Assembly: GCA_026874595.1 (NCBI GenBank)
Contig: CM049316.1
Coordinates: 8,918,839-8,982,838, forward strand
DNA from: Sipunculus nudus
Taxonomy: Eukaryota > Annelida > Sipuncula > Golfingiida > Sipunculidae
Direction of reading: 5' to 3'
Length of the DNA: 64,000 nt
Shown here: piece after piece, positions 37,490 through 50,315 of the stretch
Layout of the letters: every line of letters starts with the position of its first letter
Numbering within the stretch: the first letter of the stretch is position 1
Translations under genes and position numbers: made by a program
The notes under the pieces: model-generated
What the model saw: only the letters and a program-made list of their open reading frames with translations
Database searches by the model: none
Told to the model about the DNA's origin: nothing

Positions 37490-38060
37490 CCCACCCCACA
37501 GCTGAACAGTTCAGGTAACAAATCACAAATACATCCAACAGCTAAACAGTTCAGGAACAAAAGGCAAATACACTCACCACAGCTATACAGTTTAGGTTAC
37601 AAAAGTAAATTACACTAACCATGGCTGAATAGCTTAGGTTACAAAAGTAATGCACTAGCTATGGCTGAACATTTCAAGTAACAAAAGTTATGTACATTAA
37701 CCATGGCTGAACAGTTCAAGTTACAAAAGTAAAATACCCAGCCCACAGCTAAACAGTTCAGGTAACAAAAGTAAAATACACTACCCACAGATGAACAGCT
37801 CAGATAATAAAATTGATTTTATGCCCACAGCTAAAACGTTCTGGTTACAAGTAAAATACATCCAAAAGCCAAACAGATGAGCTACCAACATGTTAATAAC
37901 ACTCCCAACAGCTCCCAAACAGTTCTGGTGTAAAAGTAAAAATCAACCCACAACTAAAACTTTCAGGTAACAACATAAAATACACCTCCCATGGTTAAAC
38001 ACTATATGTAAATTGTAAAATTCACCTCCCACCATAACTCAATTGAGGATAAAATGTAAA
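37490..38060. repeat. 43-bp degenerate tandem repeat, about 13 copies
   Basis: Units of roughly 43 bp contain CACAGCTAAACAGTTCAGGT, then AACAAAAGTAAAATACAC. They are best preserved near 37740-37830 and become increasingly irregular toward 38060. Confidence 0.85.
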
Positions 38061-38448
38061 ACAAAGCCCCCACGATTACAGAGTACAGGAAAAAGGTCCA
38101 ATACACCAGATGTACACTCAAAGAATAAGAGTAAAAACTCTAAAATATTTCTTAAACAGCTAGACCACAGTACAGGTAACAACAGCAAATAGGCTTCCAG
38201 TTCTGAGGTACAAGGGTCGTAAGGCCAGTTCTACTTTCTGGCCAACCAAAAAAAGGGGTCACTTCATTTTTTTACAGGAATATTAAATTTGCATGCTTGC
38301 GTCTGTGAATGCAGGTTTATTGGTACATCACTTGAAAAAGGTCTAGGATTTCTGCCACAACAGAGACGAGTTTGATTTTAACGGTTCGCATTCATTCACG
38401 GAGCCACGGACTGTAGTGTCACTTGATTAAACTACAAAGCCCAAGCCA

Positions 38449-38622
38449 ATGTCTGGGGGACCATACATGCGGCAGAAGGAGACACTCCAAAGAGAAACTA
38501 GGTTCTGGTTCCCGGATGAACGACCAGTATATGAAGCCATTTTTATTGCGCCATACCAAATTCATCCCGGAGCCCTGCACCGTGCACTCAATAGAGTCCT
38601 GGTCGGCATATCAGTTCTGTAG
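38449..38622 (+). other. Small ORF, 57 aa, unknown
   Basis: ATG at 38449 in a fair start context (CCAAGCCAATG) to TAG at 38620. The peptide starts MSGGPYMRQKETLQRETRFW and includes VYEAIFIAPYQIHPGALHRA. The same DNA is open in another plus frame (38423-38737) and largely open on the minus strand, so base composition alone can explain it. Not recognised. Confidence 0.15.
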
Positions 38623-38866
38623 CCGGGTACGTAAATCACCTTGTCTTGACACGGTTATAGCCAATTGCATAACACAAACTCACGAAGTTCATTGGAACAT
38701 TCGTCTGCCCGCAGGTGCTGTGCATACTGGTGAATAGTATTAGTCCATAACTTCCGTTACATTAATTCAGTCACCCGGCATCATCCTAATGCTTTCTTTT
38801 GATCTTCAGTATTGAGTGCGGGGTTGGTGTTTGTTATGACAAATGTTATGGGTTCTAATATTCCAG

Positions 38867-38972
38867 GCACATTAGGTCATAAACCCCCAGACGATCTATT
38901 GCTGCTGCCTACTCTGACCCGAGGCTGGCTAAGTGTCTGGGAGACTGTAATGCTAAGGTCATTAGCCCTGCA
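38867..38972 (+). other. Exon-like segment, unknown
   Basis: The acceptor-like TTCTAATATTCCAG and the strong donor GTAAGT (38973-38978) bracket 106 bp that is open in just one of three frames. The peptide includes LGHKPPDDLLLLPTLTRGW. It lies downstream of the UTP4 polyadenylation signal, so it would belong to another transcript. No homology is recognised. Confidence 0.2.
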
Positions 38973-39432
38973 GTAAGTCCACAGCGTCTACCATCCATTC
39001 TGATCAGGAATTCTCCATGCTAATGATTTGATGGGCTAATAACGGTCCAAGAGGTCTGCTGGCACGAGTCTTCTAACACCATATTGATGAATGTATCATG
39101 TAGGTTTTGTCATAATACAGTTTATGAAAATGTCCTATTTGTTGGACACATAATCACTGCTTCTGTTTTAAGGTCCCTGACCAACTCTTTCTGTCATTAG
39201 AAACAGGTCTTAGACTGAAATTCAGATTACGATTTAAAAACCAGTAGCAAGCAAAATTAGTTATCCTCTGTAATTAGCCACGTGTAATTAAGCAGAATGC
39301 AAACCCATTTAGGGTTAAAAAGAATTTTAAAAGCTTAAATCTTCCTTTAAAATTAAGCTTATTATATCGACAAACTGGGACATTTTTAATTAAGTATTTT
39401 CATATTATGAAAGATCGATTCAAACACTTTGT

Positions 39433-40055
39433 GGATTCCTGAAATATCTGTGTAATTGTTTGTTTGACATATGTTAATTCGAGTTATCTAATATTGTTCA
39501 GGAAAAAAAAGAAACCGAAAAGCTTGTATCTTGCTTGAAATAACGTCTGTTTGATTGTAAAATATAGAAAATGTGTGGCAACTTTCCATAGAACACTTAG
39601 AATGATTTATTTTTAAATGACAGAAATTTTTCCTGCATTTTGTGTCAGAATGAATTAACAATAAATTCCTTATATATATTTTAACTTATTAGTTTGACCT
39701 TGTAATCAGAGGAATCTAATATTTTTTGGAATTAAATCGAAATTGGATTCCTAAAATATCTGTGTAATTGTTTGATTGAAATATGTTATTTCGAGGGATC
39801 TTATATTGTTCAGAATAAAAAAGAAACCGTAAAGCTTGTATCTTGCTCGAAATAACGTATGTTTGATTGTAAAATATAGAAAATGTGTGGCAACATTTCG
39901 TAGAAACTTAGAATGAATTATTTTTAAATGACAGAAAATTTTTTTCTGCATTTTGTGTCAGAAAAAAGTAAACCAATTTCTTAAACATATTTGAACTTAT
40001 TTTTTTTAACTTGTAATCAGAGGAATCTGGTATTTTTCGGAATTAAATCTTAACT
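39433..40055. repeat. 312-bp tandem duplication, two copies
   Basis: GGATTCCTGAAATATCTGTG at 39433 recurs (one mismatch) at 39745. The shared segments AAGCTTGTATCTTGCT, GTAAAATATAGAAAATGTG and TGTAATCAGAGGAATCT follow at the same spacing of 311-312 bp. The copies differ by scattered substitutions and small indels, so the duplication is not very recent. It holds no gene. Confidence 0.9.
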
Positions 40056-41350
40056 TTTCTTTAAAGCATGTAATTGACTGTCAAAAGTTAAACTTTCTTC
40101 TATCATACTACAGGAGAATTTTAATTAGTATATCTGTAGGGCGGGAAATTGTTCTTGCACTTTTTGACGGAGAAAAAAATCATTGGACCCATTTTGTTTA
40201 ACCTATGCATTAAACTTGTTAGACGTGTTTCTGTGCTGGACCTGCATGAAGAGGTCCCGCATGGATAATGCATGCACTCATCTTAACATTATTTTGAATT
40301 TTATTATGTTTTTTATCCAGTTCTTTTCAATACAACCAGAAGCATTTATTCTAAGGTCAATCACTCGGGGCGAAGGAGGATAAATTGTATCCAACAGTCA
40401 GGCTTTCATGCCGGCCATTTTTCGCCTAAAGTCGGTCCCAGTTCGAAAACTGGTCATATTAGCCCTTGCTGCCTTAAAGCTCTTATCAGTTCCTTATTAT
40501 TTGTGAAATACTATTATCAGGGCCGGTCATTATATCGAAAATATTACTGGCCCAGAGCTGTTCAAAATGTTTACTTTTTGTTGAGGCAGAGGTTGAACGT
40601 CATTTTTTTTTGTTTACATTGATTATGAATTGATGTTATATTGACGATCAGTTTAGACTGTAAATCGAAAAGATGACCTTTTTATTTACGAGAACGTATT
40701 TACAACAAGGTGACATGGACATCTCCTGATCGAGGTACATTGAAACAGATAAACCATATTACGCTCCCTCTGGAGAGAAACGCTTTTACTTTTGAGGTCA
40801 TTCAGCAGTCAAAACGTACCACACGCTTGTATTTACATCAGAGATAAAAAGTTGGAGATCACCAAGGCACTAAAAAGAAAGCAAAGAGGAGGACATCGTT
40901 GCCCTCTAGTACATATTTTTAACGTCAATACGGTTACCGGTTCTTAAGATAATGCGGGCGAAAAGCACGAAGGACGGACAGACGAACGGCAGGACGGAAA
41001 ACCGGATAACTTCAGGGCGCCCCTTTCGGCGGGGCCGTAATTCAGTTCTATATTTAGTTTTTTTTTGTAATTTTGAAGAATATTAAGGCACTGGTTAAGC
41101 ACAATGACGTAGAGAGGAAATGAGGGGAATCAAGAATACGTTAAGAATAACCAATATCTATATTGCGCACAAATCAAAGATACTCCTGGCGCATTATACA
41201 TTGAAATATTAATAAAACATTGCAGTTGATAACGCACAAGCTTGAGACAAGTACAGCTTATAGTCGTTCAAACACTGGCGGTGGTATACATAATATGGTA
41301 CTAAATAGACAGTCCATTCGAAAAAAAATGTAAAAACCTAAGAAAAAAAC
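40056..41350. other. Spacer with a possible transposon end
   Basis: Near 40970-41040 there is a GGACGGACAGACGAACGGC / CCGGATAACTTCAGGGCGCC stretch, GC-rich against an AT-rich background, of the kind seen at ends of dispersed repeats. A second GTCCGTCCGTCTG stretch lies near 43480. No coding sequence was recognised. Confidence 0.4.
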
Positions 41351-41524
41351 ATGATTTGTAAAGTACACCAGCCGAATGAAGACCTAGATGATATTGTTTT
41401 TAGCTTTCCTTTGAAACTGGCAACTGTGGCAGAATGTGATAACTCACGAAACGGTGCTATTTTCACAAACTTTAAGCTTGGTGCTAGGCACATTATGATG
41501 AAATATTTGCATTTGAGCGGGTAG
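41351..41524 (+). other. Small ORF, 57 aa, unknown
   Basis: ATG at 41351 to TAG at 41522; the peptide starts MICKVHQPNEDLDDIVFSFP. The opposite strand carries a 109-codon frame over the same DNA (41338-41667). No evidence favours either frame, and neither is recognised. Confidence 0.15.
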
Positions 41525-41669
41525 TACTCATGTCTTGGGTAGATCGATGTTGAAAAAAAGCTTTCATGGTTAAAAAAGAAAGTTTGTATACTTTGCTCTT
41601 CAGTACCGAAAGCTGGTAAAGTTCTACTTGCATTCACTGCTTTCAATGGGGAAACTGCAGTGTTCATGC

Positions 41670-42385
41670 AGACGACAGGAAAGAATGAAAAAATACAGAA
41701 GAGACGACAAACAGAGAATCGGGTAGGCCAAAACTAGACCCAAGAAGCAGTACTTGCACATAGAATACAGAAGCCGAGTACCAAGATTAGTGGTGCCAAG
41801 AAACGTGCATCTAAAAGAATGAAATGGGAAGGTTCAAAGACATCATCGAATAGCTCTCTGGGAGGCAGTCAAAGATGTACGAGGACTTGATGGCAAACCA
41901 CTAAGCATGCAAACCAACTTCAGAGATAGACTCACTAAACGGAACAGTTTGGAAAACCCTCCCAATCACAGAAGACAACAAAATCAACTTACGACCCATC
42001 AGTTAAAGAGGAGGTGAGGAACCTTGGCAAGAAGATCAGGTACGACACGGTGTCTGACTCTGGTCAGAGGTAACATTGCCACGAAAGCTGAAAAAAACCG
42101 CCAGCAGCAAATGATTGGGGCAGAGAATTAAGGCCCCATGAATGAATAGATGCACGGGAAAACTAACTGAGAACTAGAGAGCTGTCAAAACTTGCGAGGA
42201 TTTTGTTGCTAAGGCCACAACAGAAATACACCATTGATGTATAGCAGCAAAGCGAGTCAGAATAAAGCGCTCTGGGACGAGACGAGCAAGGAAGGAAGAT
42301 ATAATTAATCTGAGGCAGAGAGACAAGTTGCATGAGCGAGAACGCCGAGCTCTAGTTGTTCTGCCATGTTATCAAAATTTATTCA
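41670..42385. other. A/G-rich region, possible decayed coding DNA
   Basis: The plus strand is rich in basic-residue codons (AAR, AGR, CGN), with frames interrupted every 20-90 codons; one stretch includes WEAVKDVRGLDGKPLSMQTN. This could be an old, broken retroelement or gene fragment. No domain was recognised, so no family is assigned. Confidence 0.25.
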
Positions 42386-43139
42386 CTGGTTAAATTTTGT
42401 TTGATAATTTGATAAACTTCCTTGGCGTTTGTACGTCAAAAGATGCTGAACCTTTGCTGGTGAAGTTAACCGGGCAATACAATGAAGTCGTGGCCCTTGA
42501 AGTGTAAAGTATGTGCAAACCCTGTGGTTTGTTAGACCGAGGGCAGATGGTACTTTGTGGTTTGTGAGAACTCGGGCCTGATCATCCATTGTGGTTCAGA
42601 ACACTCTGGATAGGAGAGTCATTTTGGTTTGTGACATGGTGAAGACTCGTCTCAGTGGTTTGATCTACTCCAAGCAGACGGGTTGTGGTATGATGTTCCA
42701 GTTTGGTGAATCTTTGCGGTTTTTGGCACAGTGCAGAAAATTATTTTCATTGATTTGAGAAAAAAGACAGATGGTTTGGTGGTTAATGAGGCTCTAGTTA
42801 CGCGAATCTGTACGATCTGTAGCACAGTGCAGATATATTTTTCCAGATTTTTTTTTAATTTTTAGACGATTTTGTGTTTAATGATACTCTCTAGTCAGGT
42901 GATTCTCTGAAGTTTGTGACCGTTCAGAAAATTGTAATCTGTGGTTTGAACCATAGCAGATGGGTTTGTCGTGAATGATGGTCTGGAATTGTGCAACATT
43001 GTGTTTTTATGACGCGATGGGAAGATGGCAAAATCTTTGCTATTTGCGACTCAGTGGTCCATGACATGCGAGGCAGGTGGGACGTTATGATTTAAGACAT
43101 TCGGGCAGATCCTGTTTGTATTAGATACTCAAACAGAAA

Positions 43140-43316
43140 TGGATCCAGGGGAGGGGTCCGAAAAAAAAAGCTTTTCTTAAGGGGTTCAGACAAAATTTTG
43201 CGGCCTGGACCCCCTTTTCCGGACCTGGTGATTTTTTTTTAGGTTTTTCACTATTCCTCCTTTGTTGGACCCCCCCCCCCCATCTTTTCCTCAATCCTGG
43301 ATCCGCCCCTGCTCAA
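43140..43316. mobile_element. MITE-like element with GGATCCAGG ends
   Basis: The left side reads TGGATCCAGGGGAGGGGTCC. The right side, on the opposite strand, reads GCAGGGGCGGATCCAGGATT. They share an inverted GGATCCAGG core around G/C-run-rich DNA (CCCCTTTTCCGGACC and a C12 tract). CAGGGGCGGAT recurs at about 43415. This is the pattern of a common class of short non-autonomous elements in invertebrate genomes; the family name is not known to me. Confidence 0.4.
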
Positions 43317-43783
43317 AGGTGTAGGGCCTTTGTGGTTTCTGACACAGGGCATTCCTGGTGGTCTGAAAAATACACACAAAATTATGCGTCGGAAGTGACA
43401 TTCTTTGGTGACACCAGGGGCGGATATTTACCTGGCTGACTTTTAATCATGCTGAACTCTTGAGATAGATCTTTGTCCTACCGTCCGTCCGTCTGTGGCA
43501 CGGCATAGTCGGATTAGATTTGAAAGATCAGGGTGATCAACTTTTCAGCAAGGGGGGGGGGGGGGGTCAATGTTATCATCGGCCATGCTGTTCAGAGAAT
43601 AATATTGGAAATGCAATATATTAAGAATAGAAATACAGACTTTGGCTCAATTTATGAATTTACCATGATATATATCTAAACCTCGTTTAGAAGTAAACTA
43701 TACGGAAACATAATACCTTATTTTTTTTAATCTTGTACTTAATTGTAATTTATTTAATATATATGAAATGGGTCCCACAAACG

Positions 43784-43785
<2 letters not shown>

Positions 43786-43842
<57 letters not shown>
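43786..43842. repeat. (AT)n microsatellite
   Basis: About 28 AT dinucleotides. Nearby homopolymer tracts are G15 at 43552-43566 and C18 at 43893-43910. Such tracts are assembly-error prone. Confidence 0.98.
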
Positions 43843-43845
<3 letters not shown>

Positions 43846-45105
43846 AGCGTGTTTGTAAAAAAAAGTTTGATTACCCTTCCACTCTGAGTCATCCCCCCCC
43901 CCCCCCCCCCAGCTTGAAGATAATTAACGCTACTATGAGTTTAAATTATTTGAAATTCTGTCAGGCTTTGGTTTGAGACGCTGGGGTTATTTAGAAACTG
44001 TACTGTTTATCACAGAGACGCTTCAGGATTCAGATGTAATGGTTCTCTGTGGTCTCCAACGTGCAGAGGACAAGAGGCTTTGGGTTTGTCGAAACGCGGG
44101 GCAGACGGTAGTTTTTGTTTGATCAATGCTTTAGTTTTACAGAGGGGTTTCATTATGTAGGCAGTATCTGTCCGTTGTATATCCTTTGGTCATTCAACCT
44201 TTGGTTAACCAGGAACGTGTTTTTCCATGGAACGCACTATAAATATTATCAATAAGATATCTTGCCGGGTTTCGATAAACAACATAATCTGTGCATATTC
44301 AATGAGGTAGTTAGTAAAGAAGCTCATAACAGCGGACGTATTATGCACGCATGTAGCACCTATTGCCTCTTCCGGGATGGTATGCGTTCATTCCCATTGG
44401 CATTGGTGTGTAAGCGTTCACAACATAACTTGCATAACTTCTGCAATCGGGAACGGAATCCTATATTTTTTAATGAAGAAATGATTGAACATTTGAATAT
44501 GGACTAAATAAATGAATGCAAATTTTTATTTTTTTTTACTTATACACCAACGCACCTGGAAATATGGGCCAATAGGTGAATGAAAACATGGGTTGCGGAG
44601 TATCCCATATTAAGGACCTCCCACAAGGCGGAAGCCTGCTTTGGACATACAGCTCTTAAATGGTTTTAAACACTATTTATAGACAGGCTAAAGATTAAAT
44701 ATACATATATAATTCTTTAGATTGACAGCCATATTGCTGATCATTTTTAAGCGTTTTAGAGGGTTTTTACAGAATGCAGATTCCTCATTGTGATTTACAC
44801 ATCAGCTGAGCTGTTCTTGTGATGACACTACGAACAGAAGGGCAACTCTGTATGTAAAACAATGGGGCAGAAGAATTGAATTGTTACCAATACCTCGGTC
44901 TAGCAGTTCTAAATTTTATGAAATCCATTATTTTTTGTGGTTTGTAATATTCGAACAATGCTTTTGTGGTTTGAACCAGATCATTCTCTGATTACGCTCT
45001 TATAGTTCTTCTAGGCACAAGACACTAGGAAGAAAATTGAGAGAGAGTTGTGATACCAAAGACATATGGTTATTTGAGGTTCACTAGTACATGTGATTTG
45101 TTTGG

Positions 45106-46500
45106 TTTCAGAACATGGTTCTTTGTAGTTCGTGACAGCCCGGGTAGATGGTTCTTAACTTATGAAAGTCTAGGCAGATGATTGTTGGGTGCAACCTGGT
45201 AAGATGGCTCTTTATGGTTTGTGATCGTCTAGACAGATGGTTCTCGTGGTTTGTTGTGACAGCCTGGGCAGATAGTAGTTGTTTGTGACAGCCTGAGCAG
45301 ATGGATTTTGTTTGTGACAGCCTGGGCAGATGGATAATGTTTGTGACAGCCTGGGCAGATGGATTTTGTTTGTGACAGCATGGGTCGATGGATTTAGTTT
45401 GTGACAGCCTGGGCAGATGGATTTTGTTTGTGACAGCATGGGCAGATGGATTTAGTTTGTGACAGCCGGGGCAGATGGATTTTTTTTGTGACAGCATGGG
45501 CAGACTGTTTTTGTTTGTGACAGCCAGGGCAGATGGTTATAGTTTGTGACAGCCAGGGCAGATGGATATTGATTGTGACGGCCAGGGCAGATGGTTATTG
45601 TTTGTGACAGCCAGGGCAGATGGTTATTGTTTGTTACAGCATAGGAAGATGGATATTTTTTGTAACAGCCTGGGCAGATGGTTATTGTTTGTGACAGCAT
45701 GGGCAGATGGATATTGTTTGTAACAGCCAGGGCAGATGGTTGTTTGTGACAGCATTGGCAGTTGGTTGTTTGTGACAGCCTGGGCAGATGGTTATTGTTT
45801 GTGGCAGCATGGGCAAATGGATATTGTTTGTAATAGCCTGGGCAGATGGTTATTGTTAGTCACTGCATGGGCAGATGGTTGGTTTATGACAGCATGGGCA
45901 GATGGTTATTGTTTGTGACAGCATGGGCAGATGGATATTGTTTGTAACAGCCTGGGCAGATGGTTATTGTTTGTGACAGCCTGGGCAGATGGTTATTGTT
46001 TGTGACAGCCTGGGCAGATGGTTATTGTTTGTGACAGCGTGGGCAGATGGTTATTGTTTGTGACAGCGTGGGCAGATGGTTAGTTTGTGACAGCATGGGC
46101 AGATGGATATTGTTTGTAACAGCCTGGGCAGATGGTTATTGTTAGTCACAGCATGGGCAGATGGTTATTGTTTGTGACAGCATGGGCAGATGGTTATTGT
46201 TTGTGACAGCATGGGCAGATGGTTATTGTTTGTGACAGCATTGGCAGATGGTTGTTGTCTGTGACAGCCTGGGCAGATGGATATTGTTTGTAACAGCATG
46301 GTCAGATGGTTATTGTTAGTCACAGCATGGGCAGATGGATATTGATTGTGACAGCCAGGGCAGATGGATATTTTTTGTGACAGCATGGGCAGATGGTTGT
46401 TTGTGACAGCATGGGCAAATGGTTGTTTGTGACAGCCTTGGCAAAGGGATTTTGTTTATGACAGCATGGGCATATCTTTGTGACAGCCTGGGCAGATGGT
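45106..46500. repeat. 29-bp minisatellite, about 48 copies
   Basis: Units of CAGATGGTTATTGTTTGTGA plus CAGCATGGG (29 bp), with 26-bp variants lacking one TAT-type triplet. 45980-46070 shows exact 29-bp spacing. Because 29 is not a multiple of 3, every third unit shares a frame, giving patchy repetitive frames on both strands that are not genes. Confidence 0.95.
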
Positions 46501-49500
46501 TCTTTATGGTTTAAAACTCTCTGGTTGGATGGTTGTGGGTGAGACTGTGCAGGACTATCTTAGTGGTTTTACTCAGTTTAGATCCAGTATTAACCAAATT
46601 TAACTCTTCTCCATAGCTCAGTCTTTAAGGTGTTAAGTATTCATAGTTTTTAAAGGTGTTTCTCTGGGACACTCATAAGGGACAAAATCTTCTTCATGGT
46701 GGTGGCTTTCACCTTGTTAATATAAACTTTATCCTACGTGGGTTTTACAAGTAGTTACAATAAATAATGGTGGCATTTAGTAGTGTGTAGAAGGGGTGGA
46801 AACCGGAGACCTTGTAATGTTGTCATTGAGTAGAAAAATTCAATTTGTTAAGGTTTTAACATAATATTTCTTTTGACTCTAATGTGTGTACAAGGAAATA
46901 AAAAAGAGACACCAGAAACAATATCAATGCCCATTTAATGTGGAATCCTCTCCTACAGGAAACAACACAGCAATTTTCAAAATCTTTTGGTTTTTTTTTT
47001 TGTTTTTGTCTTTTTTTTACCATGGTTTACATGCTCTTTGATGCCGGTTCCACACAGATGAGTGCTGCAGTCAACTTCCTATCTCTGCTCCAGCAAGTTA
47101 CCCCTTAAAGCAATACCAGTCTTTGCTAACACACATGATTACATGATCAGGACTCATTTACATATCATTTACATAATGTATGCAGTTAATATACTTTGTG
47201 ACCCACCCTTGCTGGATATGTAAACCAATAGGGTTTATGCCTTTTTATCAGTTTTAACTGCACATGAACACATTTGCATTAAGGATTTGTACAAAAAAAG
47301 AGAGAAAACACAAGGGCATTCATAATAGTTCTAAGCTGTGCATTGATATGAAAGCACTGCCGATACAAGGAACTAAATTCTTTTAAATTATTATGCATTG
47401 GTTGGCAGAAAATGAATCAGCAGGGAACATGTAATATAACCCCACATATTGAATCTCAGCCCACTCACTCACACAGTGGGCACGGAGCCCTTTGTGTTAT
47501 GCAATGTTCAAAATAAATTCACAGGCTATAATATGCTCACCTTCACAGTCGCACACTAACCAAACATGCACTGCCCACAACTCGTGGGAATGGTGAAAAC
47601 GCTCTGATGATTACACAAGAATGATGATGATGATGATGACGATGATGATAGTGGAAGATCAAACATACCACCTTCTTAGGAGAAGGGACTGGCGCTCATG
47701 ATGTGACAAGGGTGAAGATATTCATGAAAGCATTTTATAAAATGCCTGTGCCATGGTGCTGCCATTGCAACTATCAAAGTCACTATGTAAATCAATGAAA
47801 CTTGTGCAATAGGGACATGTGTACTTTATGTGTGATATTCATATAATTATAATTCATCTAACTGGCCTCTGTTTTAACAACTCCTTCTTTAGGCAGGCAC
47901 ATACAGTTATAACAATTACAGTATAACACAGCTTCAACACACTAACTGACAGTATACCATTGGTACACCTTCACTAAGAACATAATGCAAATTTCTGCAC
48001 TCTCTCCCATGCTTTCAGGTCACATGACCCTCGAGCATCATTTCTCTCGAGTAACTCTAATCTGGAATCATGGTGTTTATATTTTACACTATCTCCACAA
48101 CAATAGGTACAATATATATTATTTATACTAAATAAAAGATAACACTTTATCTCCAGGTCTACTCCTCATGTTTATGGCAGCTGATAAGGAAATAAAGTAC
48201 ATCATTTGATATATATCATACAGTCATACAAGCTCTGATGGTATTTAAATAAATGGACGTTTTGTATCTTATAACATTCTGAAAACTCTACCATCATACA
48301 CGTGCGACACTGTGGGACCATTTGCATACAGAGGCCTTAGCACCATGGCACCATGGGAATGAGATGGTGATGTAGCAATGTGTCAATCTCAAATCACGCG
48401 TCACTCACGCAGCCTGGCACATCATGTTATGTATGCACACAGACACACTTACAAACGTCAGATATTAAAGTTCCTCAGCCTGTGGCGGAGAAAGGGGCAA
48501 GCATTGTACAAGCGTATCAGACTCTACCCTCACAGCTTAAATATAGCAGACCAACTACAGAACGTTATAGGCTGCCTTGGCGAGTATAGTGTCAACAGGG
48601 GACATGAACCAGTCTCCTATACCAATCTACCATTTTAACAGAGGTGGCTGTGAACCTGACCTCCATTCGTCAATTTTGACTTCTACTGACATCTTGTAAT
48701 ACAATGATATCATTTTATTTTAAACCAACAATTGTCAAATGCAGCTAACAGTATGATCAGCATGCCTCTCAAGATAATTAAAGATCTTCCCAGGCATTTG
48801 TATAAAGACTAGACCAAGTAGTCATACCCTTATTATCAGGTGTAAATTCCAGTCAGGCACGGTCAAAAGACAGAGATCAATGTCTATAACCAAGACAAGA
48901 AGACCAATTACTCCAACTTACTGCGTGATTTATATTCTGATTAATCTAACTATAAAATCATGTTTGGGAATATGCACTCACAATAACCTATACAAAATAA
49001 TACAGGTTTTGAGTTTATTTAATAGTATCTAGACTTCTGCAGAACAACAAAATATATATAGTGTTCAATCATCAAAGAAGTCAGTCAAAATAGGTACTTC
49101 TTCAACAAATGGATAAGAAACAAAGCTACTGAATCAAATTCAGAAGGTCAGCCATACTTAATAAGGGTTAAGTGTTAATATTTTAACCAACTGTCTGTAA
49201 CAAGGGGTTTATACAAGAGGACACTTCTTATAGGTGTCGCCTGTTGACACTACTCAGCACTTACTACACTTGACCACGGCAGTCCATATGGTCTGGTCAC
49301 ATGAGACTGAGCAGCAGCAGTTACACCATGTCACACCAATTCACAATGTGTCTTTTTTTCTGAGATCATGCTCTGTCACCTCACTGTGCTTATATGAACA
49401 AGTTGAAAGAAGATGTCACATCTTAAAATCAAGTCCTTCCTTACATTTCTTATATATATCAGGACTTCTTCTGTTAAATTATAAAAAAAAAATAGCTATC

Positions 49501-50315
49501 ATTTGAATATAATAGCTACATTACACCCTGCCCCAAACAAGCCACAAACAATGTTTGCTTGCCAAGACACTTAACATAAGGTGTTATATTCAATACCCCT
49601 AATTATTTGCCGCAATATCAAATATGGCATTTACATAATAAATACTTTGGACTTGCTAATCCAGATTAGGAGGAATTAGGATGAATCACATTACAGGAAC
49701 ACCCTTAACAAAAATGCATATAATTAATTAGGAACCCCCTCCCCAATATCTTAACTGTCACTGATGAATATCATCAGTCTCTTGACCTGGGGTCATTCAA
49801 TTCATCAAAACCGAACCTGTTCATCCACGTCCTCTTCACATCTACCAGATGGACGACAAATGATGAGCACACACTGCCAGAGCAGAAAACAATGAACAGA
49901 AAGATACAAACACGTTTAGCACACTAAATCTGATTGGCATTTGATGCCCCTAAAAACAAATAATGCGCCCTTCCTATGGGGGGCCGGGGGGTGTGAGCTT
50001 CTACAGGTAGTCAGGTGGTCTTGGTTAGAATATGTTTTCGGAAGCCATGGGCTCCGTTATGTAAAATGCAGTGCAATAACATCAGGGCACAGAACTAGAG
50101 AAATAAATACACAGCTGACTGCTGCCTGCTCTCAGCAACCCTCTGATTGGCTGCTCTCGCACCACGTGACAAACATGCCAGCCAATCACACAGCAGCCCT
50201 GCACTGTCACATGGCACTGGCATGGCTGCCATGATGAGCATACAGTGTGCAGCGTATGTCAGCCATTTTCCCCACAAAATCCACACCACCTAAGGTGCCA
50301 GGATTAACCTCAAGT
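46501..50315 (-). other. Spacer and probable 3' UTR of LDLRAD4-like gene
   Basis: The minus-strand gene ending at 50316 must have its 3' UTR here. AATAAA on the minus strand occurs at 49014-49019 and 48714-48719, which would give 3' UTRs of about 1.3 or 1.6 kb; I cannot choose between them. A (GAT)n tract lies at 47622-47649. The plus-strand frames at 48378-48638 and 49941-50234 look like antisense shadows. Confidence 0.4.

Larger units (their letters stand above)
42386..45105. repeat. Old, degenerate GCAGATGG/GGTTTGTGA repeat region
   Basis: Loose recurrences of GCAGATGGT, TTTGTGGTTTGTGA and related words at irregular spacing of about 40-60 bp occur from 42500 to 43110 and again near 44040-44110 and 44930-45100. 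They look like worn ancestors of the clean 29-bp array at 45106-46500. The region is broken up by simple repeats and a MITE-like segment (entered separately). Confidence 0.5.

Noticed and set aside
45108-46386. Cys/His-rich repetitive frames (CPGCHK-like) that could mimic zinc fingers
   Set aside because: They arise from the 29-bp minisatellite read in rotating frames; the spacing drifts and no start, stop or splice structure supports a gene.
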